Below are positions 11,448 to 24,800 of a DNA stretch of 64,000 nt, one piece after another. The notes under the pieces were generated by a model. It was not told the origin of the DNA. It made no database searches and was given only the letters and a program-made list of their open reading frames with translations. Positions within the stretch are counted from its first letter, which is position 1, and each line of letters opens with the position of its first letter. A program made the position numbers and the translations under genes. Origin of the DNA: Cladorrhinum sp. PSN259 (Eukaryota; Ascomycota; Sordariomycetes; Sordariales; Podosporaceae); the NCBI GenBank assembly GCA_033725935.1, contig MU867080.1, forward strand, positions 492,520 to 556,519, given 5' to 3'.

Positions 11448-13110
11448 ATGAGTTCCTGTGAGTAGCTATCCTTGACCATCCTATCACTGCTGTCGCCGCC
11501 GTCGCGTCTCGTGGTATAGACGGCTAGCTATTTCGCGCGTCGCTGCCCGAGCTTCGCATTGCGCATTGTCTACAAGACCAATTGCGACGACCATCGCGCT
11601 GACTAGCTCTCCCACCATGCAGTACGATTTCTTGACCTCGTCAAGCCCTTCGTGCCGTTCCTCCCCGAGGTTCAGCAGCCCGAGACCAAGATTCCCTTCA
11701 ACCAGAAGTTGATGTGGACGGGCTTGACGCTCCTTATTTTCTTGGTCATGAGCCAGATGCCCCTCTATGGCATCGTTTCTTCGGACACGTCGGATCCTCT
11801 ATACTGGCTGCGCATGATGATGGCGTCTAACCGTGGAACGCTGATGGAACTGGGTATCACACCCATTATCTCCTCCGGCATGGTCTTCCAGCTCCTTGCC
11901 GGTACCCACATGATCGATGTCAACCTTGATCTCAAGTCCGACCGCGAGCTGTACCAGACCGCCCAGAAGCTCTTCGCCCTGATTCTCTCCGTCGGCACCG
12001 CCACCGTCTATGTCTTCACGGGTCTCTATGGCCCTCCCAGCGAGCTCGGCGCCGGTATCGTCTTCTTGCTCATTCTCCAGCTCGTCGTTGCTGGCATGAT
12101 TGTCATTCTTCTCGATGAGCTCCTCCAAAAAGGTTACGGTCTTGGCAGCGGTATCTCCCTCTTCATCGCCACCAACATCTGCGAGTCCATCATGTGGAAG
12201 GCTTTCTCCCCCACCTCGATCAACACTGGCCGTGGTCCCGAGTACGAGGGTGCTGTCATCGCCCTCTTCCACCTCCTTATGACCTGGCCCAACAAGCAGA
12301 GAGCTCTCCAGGAGGCTTTCTACAGACAGAACCTCCCCAACATCATGAACCTTCTCGCCACCCTCCTCGTGTTCGCCGCTGTTATCTACCTTCAGGGCTT
12401 CCGCGTCGAGATCCCCGTCAAGTCATCACGCCAGCGTGGTGCCCGTGGCTCTTACCCCATCCGCCTGTTCTACACCTCGAACATGCCAATCATGCTTCAG
12501 TCCGCTCTCTCGTCCAACATCTTCCTCATCAGCCAGATGTTGTACTCGCGCTTCTCGGAGAACCTTCTTGTCCGTCTTTTCGGTGTCTGGGAGGCTAAGG
12601 ATGGCTCTTCTCAGCTCTCTGCCGTTTCCGGTCTCGTTTACTACATGTCTCCCCCCCTCAACTTCAAGGACGCTCTCCTTGATCCCATCCACACCGCTGT
12701 TTATATCGCTTACATGCTCACTGCCTGCGCTGTCTTCTCCAAGACTTGGATTGAGGTTTCCGGCTCCAGCCCCCGCGATGTTGCCAAGCAGCTCAAGGAC
12801 CAGGGTCTCGTCATGGCTGGCCACCGTGAGCAGAGCATGTACAAGGAGCTTAAGCGCATTATTCCCACTGCTGCTGCCTTTGGTGGCGCCTGCATTGGTG
12901 CACTCTCCGTTGCCAGCGACCTTATGGGCGCTCTTGGCTCGGGAACTGGTACTCTCCTCGCCGTTACGTAAGTTTTACACCCACAGACACACCTACACCC
13001 ATCATTCCTAAAATCCATACTAACCGCCCTGTAGCATCATTTATGGTTACTTTGAGATTGCAGCCAAGGAGGGCGATCTTGCTGGCATGAAGGGTATGGT
13101 CATGGGTTAA
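11448..13110 (+). CDS. SEC61: Sec61 alpha subunit of the ER protein translocon
   Basis: Ten-TM channel subunit of the ER Sec61 complex, needed for co- and post-translational protein import into the ER. Three exons (11448..11457, 11623..12967, 13035..13110) give 476 residues, the usual length. Intron 1 (11458..11622) interrupts codon 4 after only ten coding bases; intron 2 (12968..13034) has donor GTAAGT and branch ACTAAC. The protein starts MSSLRFLDLVKPF and ends with the short tail KGMVMG. Diagnostic motifs visible are the plug and TM2 region (YGIVSSDTSDPLYW), GTLMELGITPI, GYGLGSGISLFIATNICE and the cytosolic loop YPIRLFYTSNMPI. All extend without gaps in comparison with fungal Sec61 as I know it. 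Divergent from MOD5. Confidence 0.97.
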
Positions 13111-14896
13111 GCGGATCTAAATCCGTCCTCATGGTGCTTACATATCTATCCAACCAGTTGGTCACTATTTAAAACAGCCTCAGGGAGGTTGTTGGACCAG
13201 CGGGCTGAATGATACGATCGATACCACTTACTCATTTTTTGTTTTATCGTCTTTAATGGCCTGAGGAGTCGAGCGAAGACTGTCTTGTATTGTAACAAAA
13301 AAAGCCATTGTCATAAAAGGGAGGCTTCCTAAAAGCGGATTGGGAATTGCATCACGGCGGTTAGTCAATTTGCTAGATGATTTGAGAGTCCGGGATTTAA
13401 GGGAGGAATAATAAGGCGCTCGGGGTTGCTCTCCTGTATTGTGTATTTCTAGGCCTGTTCGTCCGAGAGCAAAAAAGGTTGTTTGGGTCGGATGATTTCC
13501 CAACTATGTATTTAAGGCAGGTGACACGATAACACGAGGCTTTCATGCATCAAATATAACAAGCTCTTTGGTCCGCAACGGTTTGATTATTCCAAGCCTG
13601 GTTCTGCACATATCATTATCGATACCCCGCCCTCCGTTTTGCAGGGCTAAAGCGATGGGTCTATTGATATGTCACATATTTCCGCGAGTTCGCTCGATTG
13701 CAACACACCCTTCTCTTCTCAGGATTCGGGGTGACTCACCATCCGCGAGGTGTTGCGCAGAATACAGTGCGTTTTCTGGTTCCCTGATATCGCCATTTAT
13801 TTTGCATCGTCACTGCCTTGCTCGAAGATTGAAACGTTACACAGATCATGCGCAGGCTTCAAGGTACGAGAGGCTTAACTTCGAGACTTGTCGTCTGTGT
13901 TGCTGGTTACCGTACAATTTTGCTCCCTAGACGGATGAGGGCAGCATCGGATGCGGGTTCTGTTCCACTGCGTTCTAAACCCCACAGCGCGAACTTCTGG
14001 GCGTGCAGGCTTCCTTCTAGTGTAGTCCAAAGCCTCGTCATACGTGTACAAACTACATGTACCTTTACACAGGGATGCTGTTTGCGGTAAGAGTGCTGCT
14101 GACTTCACTGCTGAATAGCATTGGATCAAACGGAGAAAATATGTATGCCTCCTGAATTAGAATGCCTAGCTGTCTGGTCTTTACGTTGTGTATAAACTAC
14201 TTGCCTCACTCCGCACGACTTATAGATGTGGTGCAACCACACATGGATTATCTGACATCATTGAGGAAAAGAGGCGGAAGTCTGTGAGACAAAAACGGTT
14301 GACGCCACCACAAAATAACACTTGGTCGAGCCGTGTCACGGAGGGGTCGAAGGGTGGAGACAGTGGCCAATGGCTACTCCAATCCAATGGCGTCAACAAT
14401 TGGATTTCTCGACACCGCCGCGTGCACCGTCGAGCGCAAAAGTCAAAGTCTTCTTTGACTTCCAGATGCCTGTTGTTGTCCACGGGTTGTTGTCGCATTC
14501 CGATTTTTTTTTTGCAGCCTGGGAATCACAAAAAAGACCCCTGGCGCATACACCCCTAGACACATTAGCTCGGACCGATGGGTGCGAACCACTTCTCTCC
14601 ATAACGCTTGCGGGGTTCGGCTTACCTTCTGGCTTTCCTCCTTCCATTCTGGAGACGGTGGACGATTCATAGAAAATCACGGTGCATGGTTCATTGCTGG
14701 CACAGTTGGCGGCAATTTATTTACTTCTCTTTTTCCCTATCCCCCCGTCCCATCCAATTCCACACACCAAACCCAGCGGCTGAACCACCAAAATCGAGGA
14801 TAGAAAAAGAGATGCGCAGGTGGACTCTCACCAAGTCCCTTGTCTGAATTTTTAAAAGCCTCCTCCGACACGTTCGAGAGCCACCCGGACGCCAGG
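13111..14896. other. intergenic, SEC61 3' flank and ABC transporter promoter
   Basis: About 1.8 kb between SEC61 and the ABC transporter on the same strand. Only short overlapping frames occur (up to 123 codons), with no motif or splice-supported gene. The last 200 bases are pyrimidine-rich, as in a fungal 5' leader. Confidence 0.55.
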
Positions 14897-17800
14897 ATGG
14901 GGTTCGCCTCGTGCTCATGGCCCGTATGGCGAACCGATGATTTTAGCCATTGTTTCCAGCAAGAGTAAGACAATCCTGCAAGCCCTTCAATCACATGTGT
15001 TGCGCCCAGCCCGGGCATTGATGACAGCGACTGATTATTCTACCTGCATCCAGCTACCTCAAGGTCCTGTTCCCATTGATAGTCATCGGCATCTCATTTC
15101 TGCAACTCGCAACCCAGAATATCTTCCGCGCTGTCAAGATAAAACACAGCCGAGGATACGAGCCCATAGCAAATGGTACAGCAGTTTCGATTTCGCCCCC
15201 AAATCACACAGAGTTACCTCGCGACGAAGAGCCTATAGATGAGAGCGACGACGATGAAGGCCTCACGATCAACGGCGGCCGCCTTGCGCTGGTCAAGACT
15301 ACCACGAAGGGATCCATTGTGCAGGCAGACACGCCTCCTGGACAAACACTGTCGGTCATAATTGAAGAGCTCGCCATTACAGGTTTAGTCGGCATCAATG
15401 CTATTGCCTTGGTGACTGGCGCCTATGGCAAGGAGTGGCATAGCATCGCTGCTGTTTCTGGTCTCGCCGTTTGGATTTACGTCCTTCTGCTCGCATCAGT
15501 CCGATTGCTCCTAGGCAACACCCAATGGCGCGTTCCACGACTCTGGAATCATACCGCCGCCATCTACAGCTGCCAATGGCTGTTCTCCGTGGCAATCTTC
15601 CGCTCCGTTCTGATTCACCCTACTTCCCGGTTAGCACAAACACTGGTTATTGTCGAGTTTGTCTTGACGACTTTGCTGTTTGTTGTGGCCATCAGCACGC
15701 GGAAGGGCAACAAGACGATCATCTTGGAATGGGAGGATGGAATTCAACCTGGACGGGAAAATCTAGCCTCGTTGTTCTCTCATTACACGTTCTCGTGGGT
15801 CGATTCCATTGTGTACGAAGGCTGGAAGGAGCCATTGGACATGAAGAGGGTCTGGAACTTGCTCCCCAGGGACAAAGCTGCCTCAATCTTGGCCACGTAT
15901 CGTCAATTCAAAAAGACCACGTCCCTTGCCTTCCACCTCATGAAGTTCTTCAAGGGACTGCTGGTCATTCAGGCACTCTGGGCTGTTGTTGGTGCCGTCT
16001 TTACCTTTGCGCCAACGCTGCTTCTCAAGGCTATTCTAGAATATGTTGAGACTTACCCCTCGCCAACTCCGCGGAACGTTCTCTGGCTCTATGTTATTCT
16101 TCTTCCGGTGACAGATACCGTGCGGTCTGTAGCCGATGGCCAAGCATTGTGGATCGGTAGAAAGATTTGCATCAATATCCGGGCTATTCTGGTAGGCGAA
16201 ATCTACGCAAAGGCGCTGAGGAGGAAGGCTTCGGCAGGTAAGGACACCGCGCTTGGTGCCGACAAGAAGAAGGATGATGAAACGAAGAAGGGCGGCGTGG
16301 TCGCCAGAGCGAAGCGGCTTTTGGGCTTTGGTAAAGACGCCAAAGAAGACAAAACTCCTACCGCGAACGGCACTGCAGATGCCGATAAAGACAAGGCTAA
16401 GGCTGCTGACACGGATGAGCAAGCTAATTTGGGAACCATTATTAACTTGATGTCCGTTGACAGCTTCAAGGTTTCAGAGGTCACAGCCTATCTGCATTTC
16501 TTGGTTGCATCTGCCCCGACTCAGCTGTTGGTTTCCGTCGTTCTACTTTACCAAGTCATGGGCCTCAGCGCTATTCCCGGCTTCATCGTGATGGCTCTGC
16601 TACTGCCCATCAATATTGCCTTTGGTAAGGGTTTCAACTCGAGCCAGAAGAAAATCATGGCGGCAACAGACAAGCGCATCCACACGACCAACGAAATTTT
16701 GCAGAATATCAGAATCATCAAGTATTTTGCTTGGGAGCACCGCTTTGCCAAGATAGTTGATGAGAAGAGAAGCGCCGAGCTCAAGGCACTGCGCAGAAGA
16801 TTCATGATCTGGGCTGCGGCTGTGGCTGTCTGGAACACCGTTCCGATTCTGATCACCTTTTTCTCGTTCCTCATTTACACAGTCGTTGAGAAGAAACCTC
16901 TGTACCCGTCTGTTGCGTTTACCGCCATTTCGCTTTTCATGCTTCTCCGGTACCCTCTTGATCAACTTGGTGACATGATTGCGCATGTGCAAGAGTCCAA
17001 GGTTTCTGTGGACCGTATCGAAGAATTCCTGGCAGAGGAAGAAACGGAGAAGTTTGAGCAGCTCGGCACAGACAATGTTGACGACAACGGGCAGAAGACC
17101 ATCGGGTTCAGAAACGCCACATTTATCTGGGGAAGCAAGACGGCCGTCGCCGAAGATGGAACCATGGCTTTCCGCCTTCTCGATCTCGATATTGACTTCA
17201 AGATTGGAAAACTCAATGTTATCACAGGACCAACAGGCTGCGGCAAGACTTCCTTGCTGATGGCTCTGCTGGGCGAGATGACAATAATGAGCGGCCGGGT
17301 CTATCTTCCGGGTGGTCGCAGCAGAGAGGATGTCAAGCCAGACCCTGAAACCGGTCTTGCCGAGACTTGCGCCTATGTTGCTCAACAAGCCTGGCTTGTC
17401 AACGCCAGCATCAAGGACAACATCCTATTTTCTGCCCCATACGATGAGCGACGGTATCGCGACGTTATTGTTGCTTGTGCTTTGGAACACGATCTAGAAA
17501 TTCTCGACAACGGCGATGAGACGCTTGTGGGTGAGAAGGGCATCACGCTCTCCGGTGGTCAGAAGCAACGCATCTCGCTGGCCCGTGCGGTTTACTCAAA
17601 CTCCAAGCACCTGCTTCTGGACGACTGTCTGAGCGCTGTTGATTCTCACACTGCCAAGTGGATCTTTAATAACTGCATCATGGGGCCGCTGATGACCCAC
17701 CGTACCTGCATTCTCGTTTCCCACAACATCCCACTCTGCGTGCCTCATTCGGACTTCGTACTTACTATGAATAATGGACGGGTTACAGGCCAAGGTACCC

Positions 17801-20124
17801 CTCAAGAACTCATTGCCGCTGGGAAGCTGGGCGAGGATGCCCTCCTTCAGAAGTCGACACCGGGCTCTGCTCATGTTTCTCGCGTTCCCTCTCGCGTCCC
17901 CTCTAGCGTCGGGGATGAGAGCGGTGCGAACACACTAGTTAATGAAGCTGATGGCAGTGACTCTCAGCACAAGCCCAAGTCTCCCAAGAAGGACCCTAAA
18001 AAGCAAGATGCAATGGAGGAGACAAAGGCTGTCGGGGCTGTTCAGTGGCCCGTCATGAAGCTTTACTTGGGCTCCATGGGAGGGTGGTGGTTCTGGATCC
18101 TTGCGTCCGTGGTTTTCCTTACCCAGCAGTTGTCTGGTGTTGCTTCCAGCTTATGGATCAAGGAGTGGGCGAACCAGTACAGAGAGGAGGCTGCCAACAA
18201 ATCGGTCCAGTTTAACATGAACTCCCACAGCTACTCCAGTCAGACCTTGTCTCCGACCTACTTCGCCTCGCTTACGACCTACTTCAAGGAGGACGATATC
18301 TCGGCGTCAATCACAAAAACACCCGATGTGAATGTTTTCTACTATCTCTTTGTCCTGGCCATGATTGGCGTGGCTGGTGCTGTTGCTGCGTTGGTGAGAG
18401 ATCTATGGATCTTCTTTGGTTCTCTGACTGCCTCGTGGAAGCTCCATAACCGTCTTATGAGGACTGTAACTGGAGCTAGGTTCAAGTTCTTTGACATTAC
18501 GCCGTTGGGCCAGATGATGAATCGCTTCAGCAAAGATCTCGAGGCAGTTGACCAGGAGGTTGCGCCTGTTGCCATCGGCGTGATGTCATGTGCGCTCGGC
18601 ATCGTCGTCACAGTTGTGCTCATTGCCTACATCACGCCAGGATTCTTGATTGCCGGTGTGTTCATCACATTGGCGTATGTCTTCCTTGGGCAGTTCTACC
18701 TACATTCTTCGCGAGACTTGAAGCGTCTTGAGTCTCTCGAGAGAAGCCCGCTCTTTCAACAGTTTGGAGAAACCTTGAGCGGTGTGACAACAATTCGTGC
18801 TTATGGCGATGAGAGGCGGTTCATAAGAGACAACCTCTCCAGAATCAACAAGCAGTTGAGGCCGTTCATTTACCTCTGGGCTGCTAACAGATGGCTTTCC
18901 TTCCGGACGGACATTCTTGGTGACTTTGTCGCCTTCTTTGCTGGAGTGTTTGTTGTTCAGGGTCTCGGCATCATCGATCCTGGCTCTGCTGGTATCTCTC
19001 TCAGCTATGCAATCGGTTTCGCCGACAACATCTTGTGGTTGGTTCGTCTATACGCCATGAATGAACAGAACATGAATGCTGTGGAACGTATCAAGGAGTA
19101 CTTGGATGTGGAACAAGAGGCTGCTGCCATCGTTGAGGAAAACCGGCCCCCTGAAAACTGGCCGGCAAACGGGTCCGTCGAGTTCATTAACTACTCCACA
19201 AGATACCGCCAGGAACTGGAACCTGTTCTTCGGAATCTTACTTTCAAAATCGAAGCCCGGGAAAAGATCGGTATCGTGGGCAGAACAGGTGCTGGCAAGA
19301 GTTCGCTCACGCTGGCCATCTTCCGGGCACTGGAGGCTGATGAAGGAAAGATTCTCATCGACGACGTCGATATTGGACAGATTGGTCTCCGTGATCTGCG
19401 CGAGGCTATTACAATCGTTCCCCAGGAACCTACACTTTTCATGGGCACTATCCGAACCAACCTTGACCCCTTTGATCTTCACACGGATGAGGAGATCTTT
19501 GCTGCTCTTCGTCGTGTCCATCTCATTGGAGCTGACGAGACCACGGTTGAGAATAATATCACGGCGATCCCAGAACCGACAGTGGCCGTTAACGGCATTG
19601 TAAGTCAGGAGTCAGAGCCTTCCCGACCACCCACTGCTACCAATAAGAACGTCTTCCTGGATTTGTCGTCTCCTGTCACGGAATCTGGCAATAATCTCTC
19701 GCAAGGCCAGCGGCAGCTTCTCTGCCTTGCACGCGCGCTGCTAAAGAAGCCAAATGTGCTGGTAATGGACGAAGCTACAGCATCAATCGACTATGCCACG
19801 GACTCGGCAATCCAGGAGACAATTCGCGAGCTGACCAGCACCATAATCACAATTGCCCATCGGCTGCAGACCATTGTTGATTACGACAAAGTCCTTGTGC
19901 TTGACAAGGGACAGGTCGTTGAGTACGCACACCCATGGGAGCTGTTGAAGAAGGCAAACGGAACCTTCAAGAGTATGTGTGAGACGAGCGGTGACTTTGC
20001 CAGCTTGTCGGCAGCTGCCAAGAAGGCCTACAAGGACAAACAGCTTGTTGATGTGGATGATGATGAGGAGGAAGCCACCACAGAGAATAAATCCCAGGCG
20101 GGAAGTGGAACGACGGCGACCTAG
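14897..20124 (+). CDS. full-length ABCC (MRP-type) ABC transporter, Ybt1/Vmr1-like
   Basis: ATP-driven exporter or vacuolar importer of organic anions, glutathione conjugates or bile-acid-like compounds. Two exons (14897..14964 and 15054..20124) give 1712 residues. Intron 14965..15053 splits an Asp codon and restores the family N-terminus SHCFQQDYLKVLFP. The layout is TMD0 (about 25-205), TMD1 (about 300-680), NBD1, an acidic and Ser/Lys-rich linker, TMD2 and NBD2. NBD1 has Walker A GPTGCGKTS near 748, signature LSGGQKQR near 855 and Walker B LLLDDCLSAVD. NBD2 has Walker A GRTGAGKSS near 1432, signature LSQGQRQL near 1571 and Walker B VLVMDEATASID. Unlike many ABCC members, both signatures look intact. 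A charged Lys/Asp insertion (about 420-480) lies inside TMD1. The fungal Ybt1/Vmr1/Bpt1 branch is my best placement; the exact substrate is not readable. Confidence 0.93.
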
Positions 20125-20286
20125 GAGAGCTCATAGAGCGAATCATTGTGGTCACTTTACAGCTGCGATGAAGATGGAGCTTACTAAAATATAATAGCGT
20201 TACAAAGAATGGAAATTCTCACACTGGCTATAATGTGATTACGGGACGCTGAATTTCATGTAAATATAATACTTTAGCGTCAATCA

Positions 20287-20318
<32 letters not shown>

Positions 20319-20733
20319 TTCTTGGGCGAATATGGCTATGGTTTTATCTTTGCTACAAGAACTGAAACCTTCCTGATGGAAAGGGTGCGGGGTATAGGAA
20401 CTGTAAAATCAACACAGCGGAAGCAGGCATGTACATTTTGATTGAAACCCATTCCGATCAGATGTCTATATGCTATCATAAGTTGCAGTATAACTCATTT
20501 CTTTTGCTGTCTTGACATCCTATGAATGCTTTCCCAGCTTTGGGTACTTGAATGGATGCAATTGACTTACCCCGCTATTAATTACAGAGCGTGTTTGCCC
20601 CACCATGAACTACATTACACAGCTGCCCTTTCACTTCCATCTTTTTTCATAACTAACTTCAGAACTCATTTCCATCACATTCAACACGGCAGGTGCACAC
20701 CCCCTTACGACTTCTTGTTCCTTTCTGTACAAA
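20125..20733. other. intergenic with T10-G18 homopolymer
   Basis: About 0.6 kb between two plus-strand genes, holding the ABC transporter 3' flank and the promoter of the Irc6-like gene. A homopolymer T10 directly followed by G18 lies at 20291-20318. No gene seen. Confidence 0.6.
20291..20318. repeat. T10-G18 homopolymer tract
   Basis: Ten T are followed immediately by eighteen G, about 170 bp downstream of the ABC transporter stop codon. The length may be inexact, since such tracts slip in replication and sequencing. The G run could form a quadruplex in DNA or RNA. Confidence 0.9.
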
Positions 20734-21810
20734 ATGTCTGAATCAAAAGCGAAAGCATCGGTCCCGCAAGCAATCACAAATTCACGACGAATCCTGGCTG
20801 TTTCACATGAATCATCTGCGGACTTACTCGGTTCACTAGTGACAAGTAAATTTCCATCCCGCGTTTCTCTACTACGTCCCTTAATTCTTGAGGTTTGTAC
20901 TAAAACTGTGTTCGTCGCAGGCTTAACCGGCTCTTCACCCACACCCTCAAAAGAGAAGGAAGCTGCAGGGAGTAGTGCCAGTGCCAGTGCCAGTGCCGGT
21001 GCAAGCCTGGCCGGAACGACACACCACTTACCCCTAGAAACGAGATATTACAGCGCTTCCGTCCCCATTTGGTTAGATCTGATCAGTGACGAGCCAGAAG
21101 AGTGGGCGAGCTCGTTTCTCAGCGAAGAAGCCAAAGAAGTGTTGGAAGTACTGGGCGGCATCGTGATTGTCTTTCCTGTACATGGTCATGACAGCAGACA
21201 AAAGGGCTTGCTAGAGCAGGTGGGGAGAGTAGTCAGGGAGGGACTAGGTGGTTGGGAGTGGGGAGGAGTTAGTTTGGCTATTGGTGTGGGAACCGAAGGG
21301 GTAGAGACGGAAGATGGTGTGGTGGATGATTGGGAGGATTTGTGTGCAGGTTGTGGGATGGAGTTTGTTTATTGGGAGAATACTAAGAAAGGGGAGAAGG
21401 GGAAGAGAAACGAGTACGGGGAGAGGGTCGGGATTGAGAGGGTTTTGGAGGCGCTGGAGAGTAATGATTGGGATGGTGGGAAAGGGTATGATGATGATGG
21501 TGAGGAGGAGGAGGAGGAAGATGAGGGTAGGGATGAGGATGAGAAGGATTTTGGGGTCGGGTTAGGTAAAGATGATGATTTTGAGGCGTTGAAGAAGGCG
21601 ATTTTTAGTGGTGGGGACGATGGAGGAGAGGGAGGTTCTAAAGGGGAAGAAGAGGAGGATGAGGCGCGCTTGGATGATGAGAATATCAAGAGTTTGGAAC
21701 GGATGATGCAAAAGCTACAGGCTGTCAGGGATATGAGTGCAGGTTTACCTGAGGGTGAGAGGAAACGAATGGCAAAACGGGCGGTGGAGGAGGTGATGAA
21801 GGAGCTCTGA
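20734..21810 (+). CDS. IRC6: Irc6 / alpha-gamma-adaptin-binding protein p34 family
   Basis: Cytosolic accessory factor of clathrin adaptors AP-1/AP-2; the human relative is p34/AAGAB and the yeast relative is Irc6. The N-terminal two thirds form a small-GTPase-like fold: NSRRILAVSHESSADLL at the start, then YYSASVPIWLDLI and GIVIVFPVHGHD. Next come the motif GIERVLEALESNDW and a long Asp/Glu/Gly-rich linker. The diagnostic C-terminal block is LERMMQKLQAVRDMSAGLP. The frame is open throughout (358 residues). A 75-bp segment, 20846..20920, has GTAAAT donor, TACTAAAAC branch and GCAG acceptor; removing it gives 333 residues and joins SLVTS to LTGSS, which fits the family better. A hexamer AGTGCC repeated four times at 20974-20997 encodes Ser-Ala repeats. 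Confidence 0.8.
   Translation: MSESKAKASVPQAITNSRRILAVSHESSADLLGSLVTSKFPSRVSLLRPLILEVCTKTVFVAGLTGSSPTPSKEKEAAGSSASASASAGASLAGTTHHLPLETRYYSASVPIWLDLISDEPEEWASSFLSEEAKEVLEVLGGIVIVFPVHGHDSRQKGLLEQVGRVVREGLGGWEWGGVSLAIGVGTEGVETEDGVVDDWEDLCAGCGMEFVYWENTKKGEKGKRNEYGERVGIERVLEALESNDWDGGKGYDDDGEEEEEEDEGRDEDEKDFGVGLGKDDDFEALKKAIFSGGDDGGEGGSKGEEEEDEARLDDENIKSLERMMQKLQAVRDMSAGLPEGERKRMAKRAVEEVMKEL
20846..20920 (+). other. probable in-frame, stopless intron in IRC6
   Basis: Seventy-five bases (a multiple of three) without stop codons, flanked by GTAAAT and GTCGCAG and with a TACTAAAAC branch-like site. Retention would insert 25 residues between SLVT and LTGSS. Splicing is the likelier state because the encoded stretch does not resemble the family. 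Confidence 0.6.
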
Positions 21811-24800
21811 AATGGGAAAACTAATCATTCGAAAGATGGGCCCGGGTTCTGGTTTAGACTTATGGGTGGAAGCGGTATAAACCGAGAAATATAGATGTTC
21901 TTTTGTGGTTCATCTGATACGTCACTTGGGAGAGTCAGCAACAGCATGAATAAGGTGACTTGCTTAAACTGGTACATGCCATGTACGGTAGTGTATGCCA
22001 TAAAGCCACCAACTTCCACAAATGAGCCCCACGAGCCATGGTATCTTACCTCAGCTCTTTCTGAAACACTCATTGCTGGGATATGCTTGAACAGCAGAAA
22101 GCCAAGAAAACAAATACTCGGTGGTCTTGCCGGATGGATATCATCTGAAAGGAGCCAGTATTAACCCGGGAAAACAAGGGGTCGGACGGCAGCAACCCAA
22201 AAGTTCCAAAAATATCTCCACATTCTTATCGTCCATTATGCCACGTCTCTCCGATCTACTATAAGTAAGAGAAGGACAAAAAGGCGGCATAAAGGTCGTT
22301 ACTGAGACGGGTTTAAGCTTGTTGATGTGGTGAGACGGCAAGCTAGAAGCATCTTGAAACGGGAGACATACAAAGCAGGCATACCATGGCATGTAGTATT
22401 ATTTTCCCATCCATCAGATAATGACCCATTGAGTGGGAAAAAAAGGCAACAGTTTCTACAATGTACAGTACCACGTAGCTTCCGGCAACCGTTGCCGGGT
22501 GATCTGCCTAGGCGGTTCTCGTCTGTTACAGATTGATGGGTCAAGAATATCCCCTCCCCCGAACCGAGGAAACGTCGTCGTTGTGCTTTAACGAAGAAAA
22601 GAAGGGAGCATACCCGGGATGGGATTGCGGAGCTGTGAGAGAGCGTTACAATGGAAGGCATGGAGACGTTAAGTTACAGGGAAAATGAAAAGCGGTGAGA
22701 GAAGGAGGAATATGATGTTACAGATTCTCGATACCCACGCCTTCAGTTGCTGAAAAAGAACATATCGACCAAGAAGGCATCTGCCATTTACCTTGCTCGG
22801 GGAAAACAACAAGAAAAGTAAACCACCGAGTGGAATTAGTTAAGCAAAGAAGATAGAGGTCTGTGCCTCAATGTTTACACTGCTTCCCCTTGCCTGTTAC
22901 AGGAAGGCGATGGCAATACCGTGCCGCATGAATGTTGACGTGGTGCTGCGTCAATCGGAGAGTTGATCATCAGATCTGGGGGAGCTTAGTTCGGGTTAAG
23001 GACCGTCTTGATATTGACAGGGGACCCCGGGAGTCGCCCCCAAAATGGCAGCTGAGATCACCATCAACCAATGCATCTCCTGGATAAAGCACACATGGTA
23101 GTGTAGAATCGCATAGGCCTTGACGACGGCATCATAGTATACCTATTTGCCTAGCCTAAAGCTTTGATATTTGTAACACTTGTCTGAATGTTCTGAGGGT
23201 CGGTGAGAAAATAAGTTGCCAATGAGGATACACAACGTCGTCATGTTGTACGAAATACGAATTTCGGAGGTGTGCGCCACCTTGAAAGACCCGAACACCT
23301 TGACAAGACAGCTCGAGCTCATAAGTCAAGACAGACACCCACTTGTGGCATGGGGTGCTGGCTCATGGATTGTCTGTCTTCAGTGCTGACGGAGAGCGCC
23401 ACCATCTGTTCCCACGCTCAGTTTCTCGATGGCCGATTGGTCTGCCCCTCTTGAAGAAGTGGTCCAATCCACAATCACAAAACGGTTTTCTCCTGTGGTA
23501 TTTGCCCACATGGCTTGCTTCCCGTCACCCTCACTTGCCCAGGCACGCATGAACAAAACACACAGTCCGACCAATCATGCCGCCACCGGCTGCAGTGCAT
23601 GAACCTCTCCCGCAGCCTCGCGTCCAGCTACTTTTCAGGCGCGTCTGGCGCGTTGAACCTCGAGAGCACAGCAAAAGTCCTGTTTGCTTGAAGAAGTCTG
23701 CCATCACGTGTTCAAACTTGGTATTCAGCTCCACTGCAGCAGGCGAATGAACGTCAACAAAATCTGCATCTGGAAGGGAACGGATGGGATAATTTTTCCC
23801 GCACCCTCCACCACCCACCTCTATCCCATCATCAGCACAATTCCTGGCCAGACTTGAGGGTAATGCCGTCCATTTGCCTGTCGGTAGCGCCAAGGAGGAA
23901 GCGTGGAGATCCATCCTCCTTTTCTGGACCTTGGCTTGTGGCTAAACTTTCTTTTTGCACGGGCAAATCACCAGGAAATCATTCCCCGTGTGGTGTGTAC
24001 TCTGGGCTGGCGTGCGCATCAGAACACAGATCAGACGAACAACGTAAAAAGAGGCAAGGATTCCGACATGGGACCCACCATAGACGCCTTCTAAACCTCT
24101 TTAGGAACACCCGACCAATCGTGCGGCTTGAATTCCTGGATGCAGCCCGCCCATAACCCCTGACAGATCCCTGTCGACTTTCAGGGGTAAAGTGGAGCAG
24201 CGCAACATCAATGCACCGTCTTTCTTGCGAGCTTTGCACTGTGCTTGAAGGGCTGCTCCTTAGCTCCTTCAGGTTCCGGGTCTAATGATCTGCTCAGTGG
24301 TTGCATGGCAATCATGCTATTGTGGGGTCTCCATCGTCCTGCTGAGCTCTGATTATGATAGTCCTGAGAAGAGCACTATGTATCTGTAGTGCAGAGTCTA
24401 GAATGCCCTCGTCCTCGAGGCTCGCGTTGGGATCCAACGCAAGATGACCGACTGGGGGATCAGTTCGCAGGCTGTGTTGCGAATGCTGGTTGTGACGCAA
24501 GATGGGGGCGGAATCCAGACCATCATCCTGATCACTGCGTCTTTTTCTATTTCTGGGCCATCATCGATCCTCCGTAGGCAGCCCTGCAGTATGCCGCTTC
24601 GATGCTGCTGTGGGTGTGATGACATCAATAAGTCCTCGAACGTTTTCAGACGACAATCGAAATCCTAAACGGGATTTCGCTCACCGGCTTGCGACATGTG
24701 CCGTTTGTAACTCCACCAATGCAAACCATTGTCAGCCCAAAAGGATGAGATAGGTAACGGGAAACGTTGAAAGTCCGTGTCCAGCTGGTCGTATCTTTCG

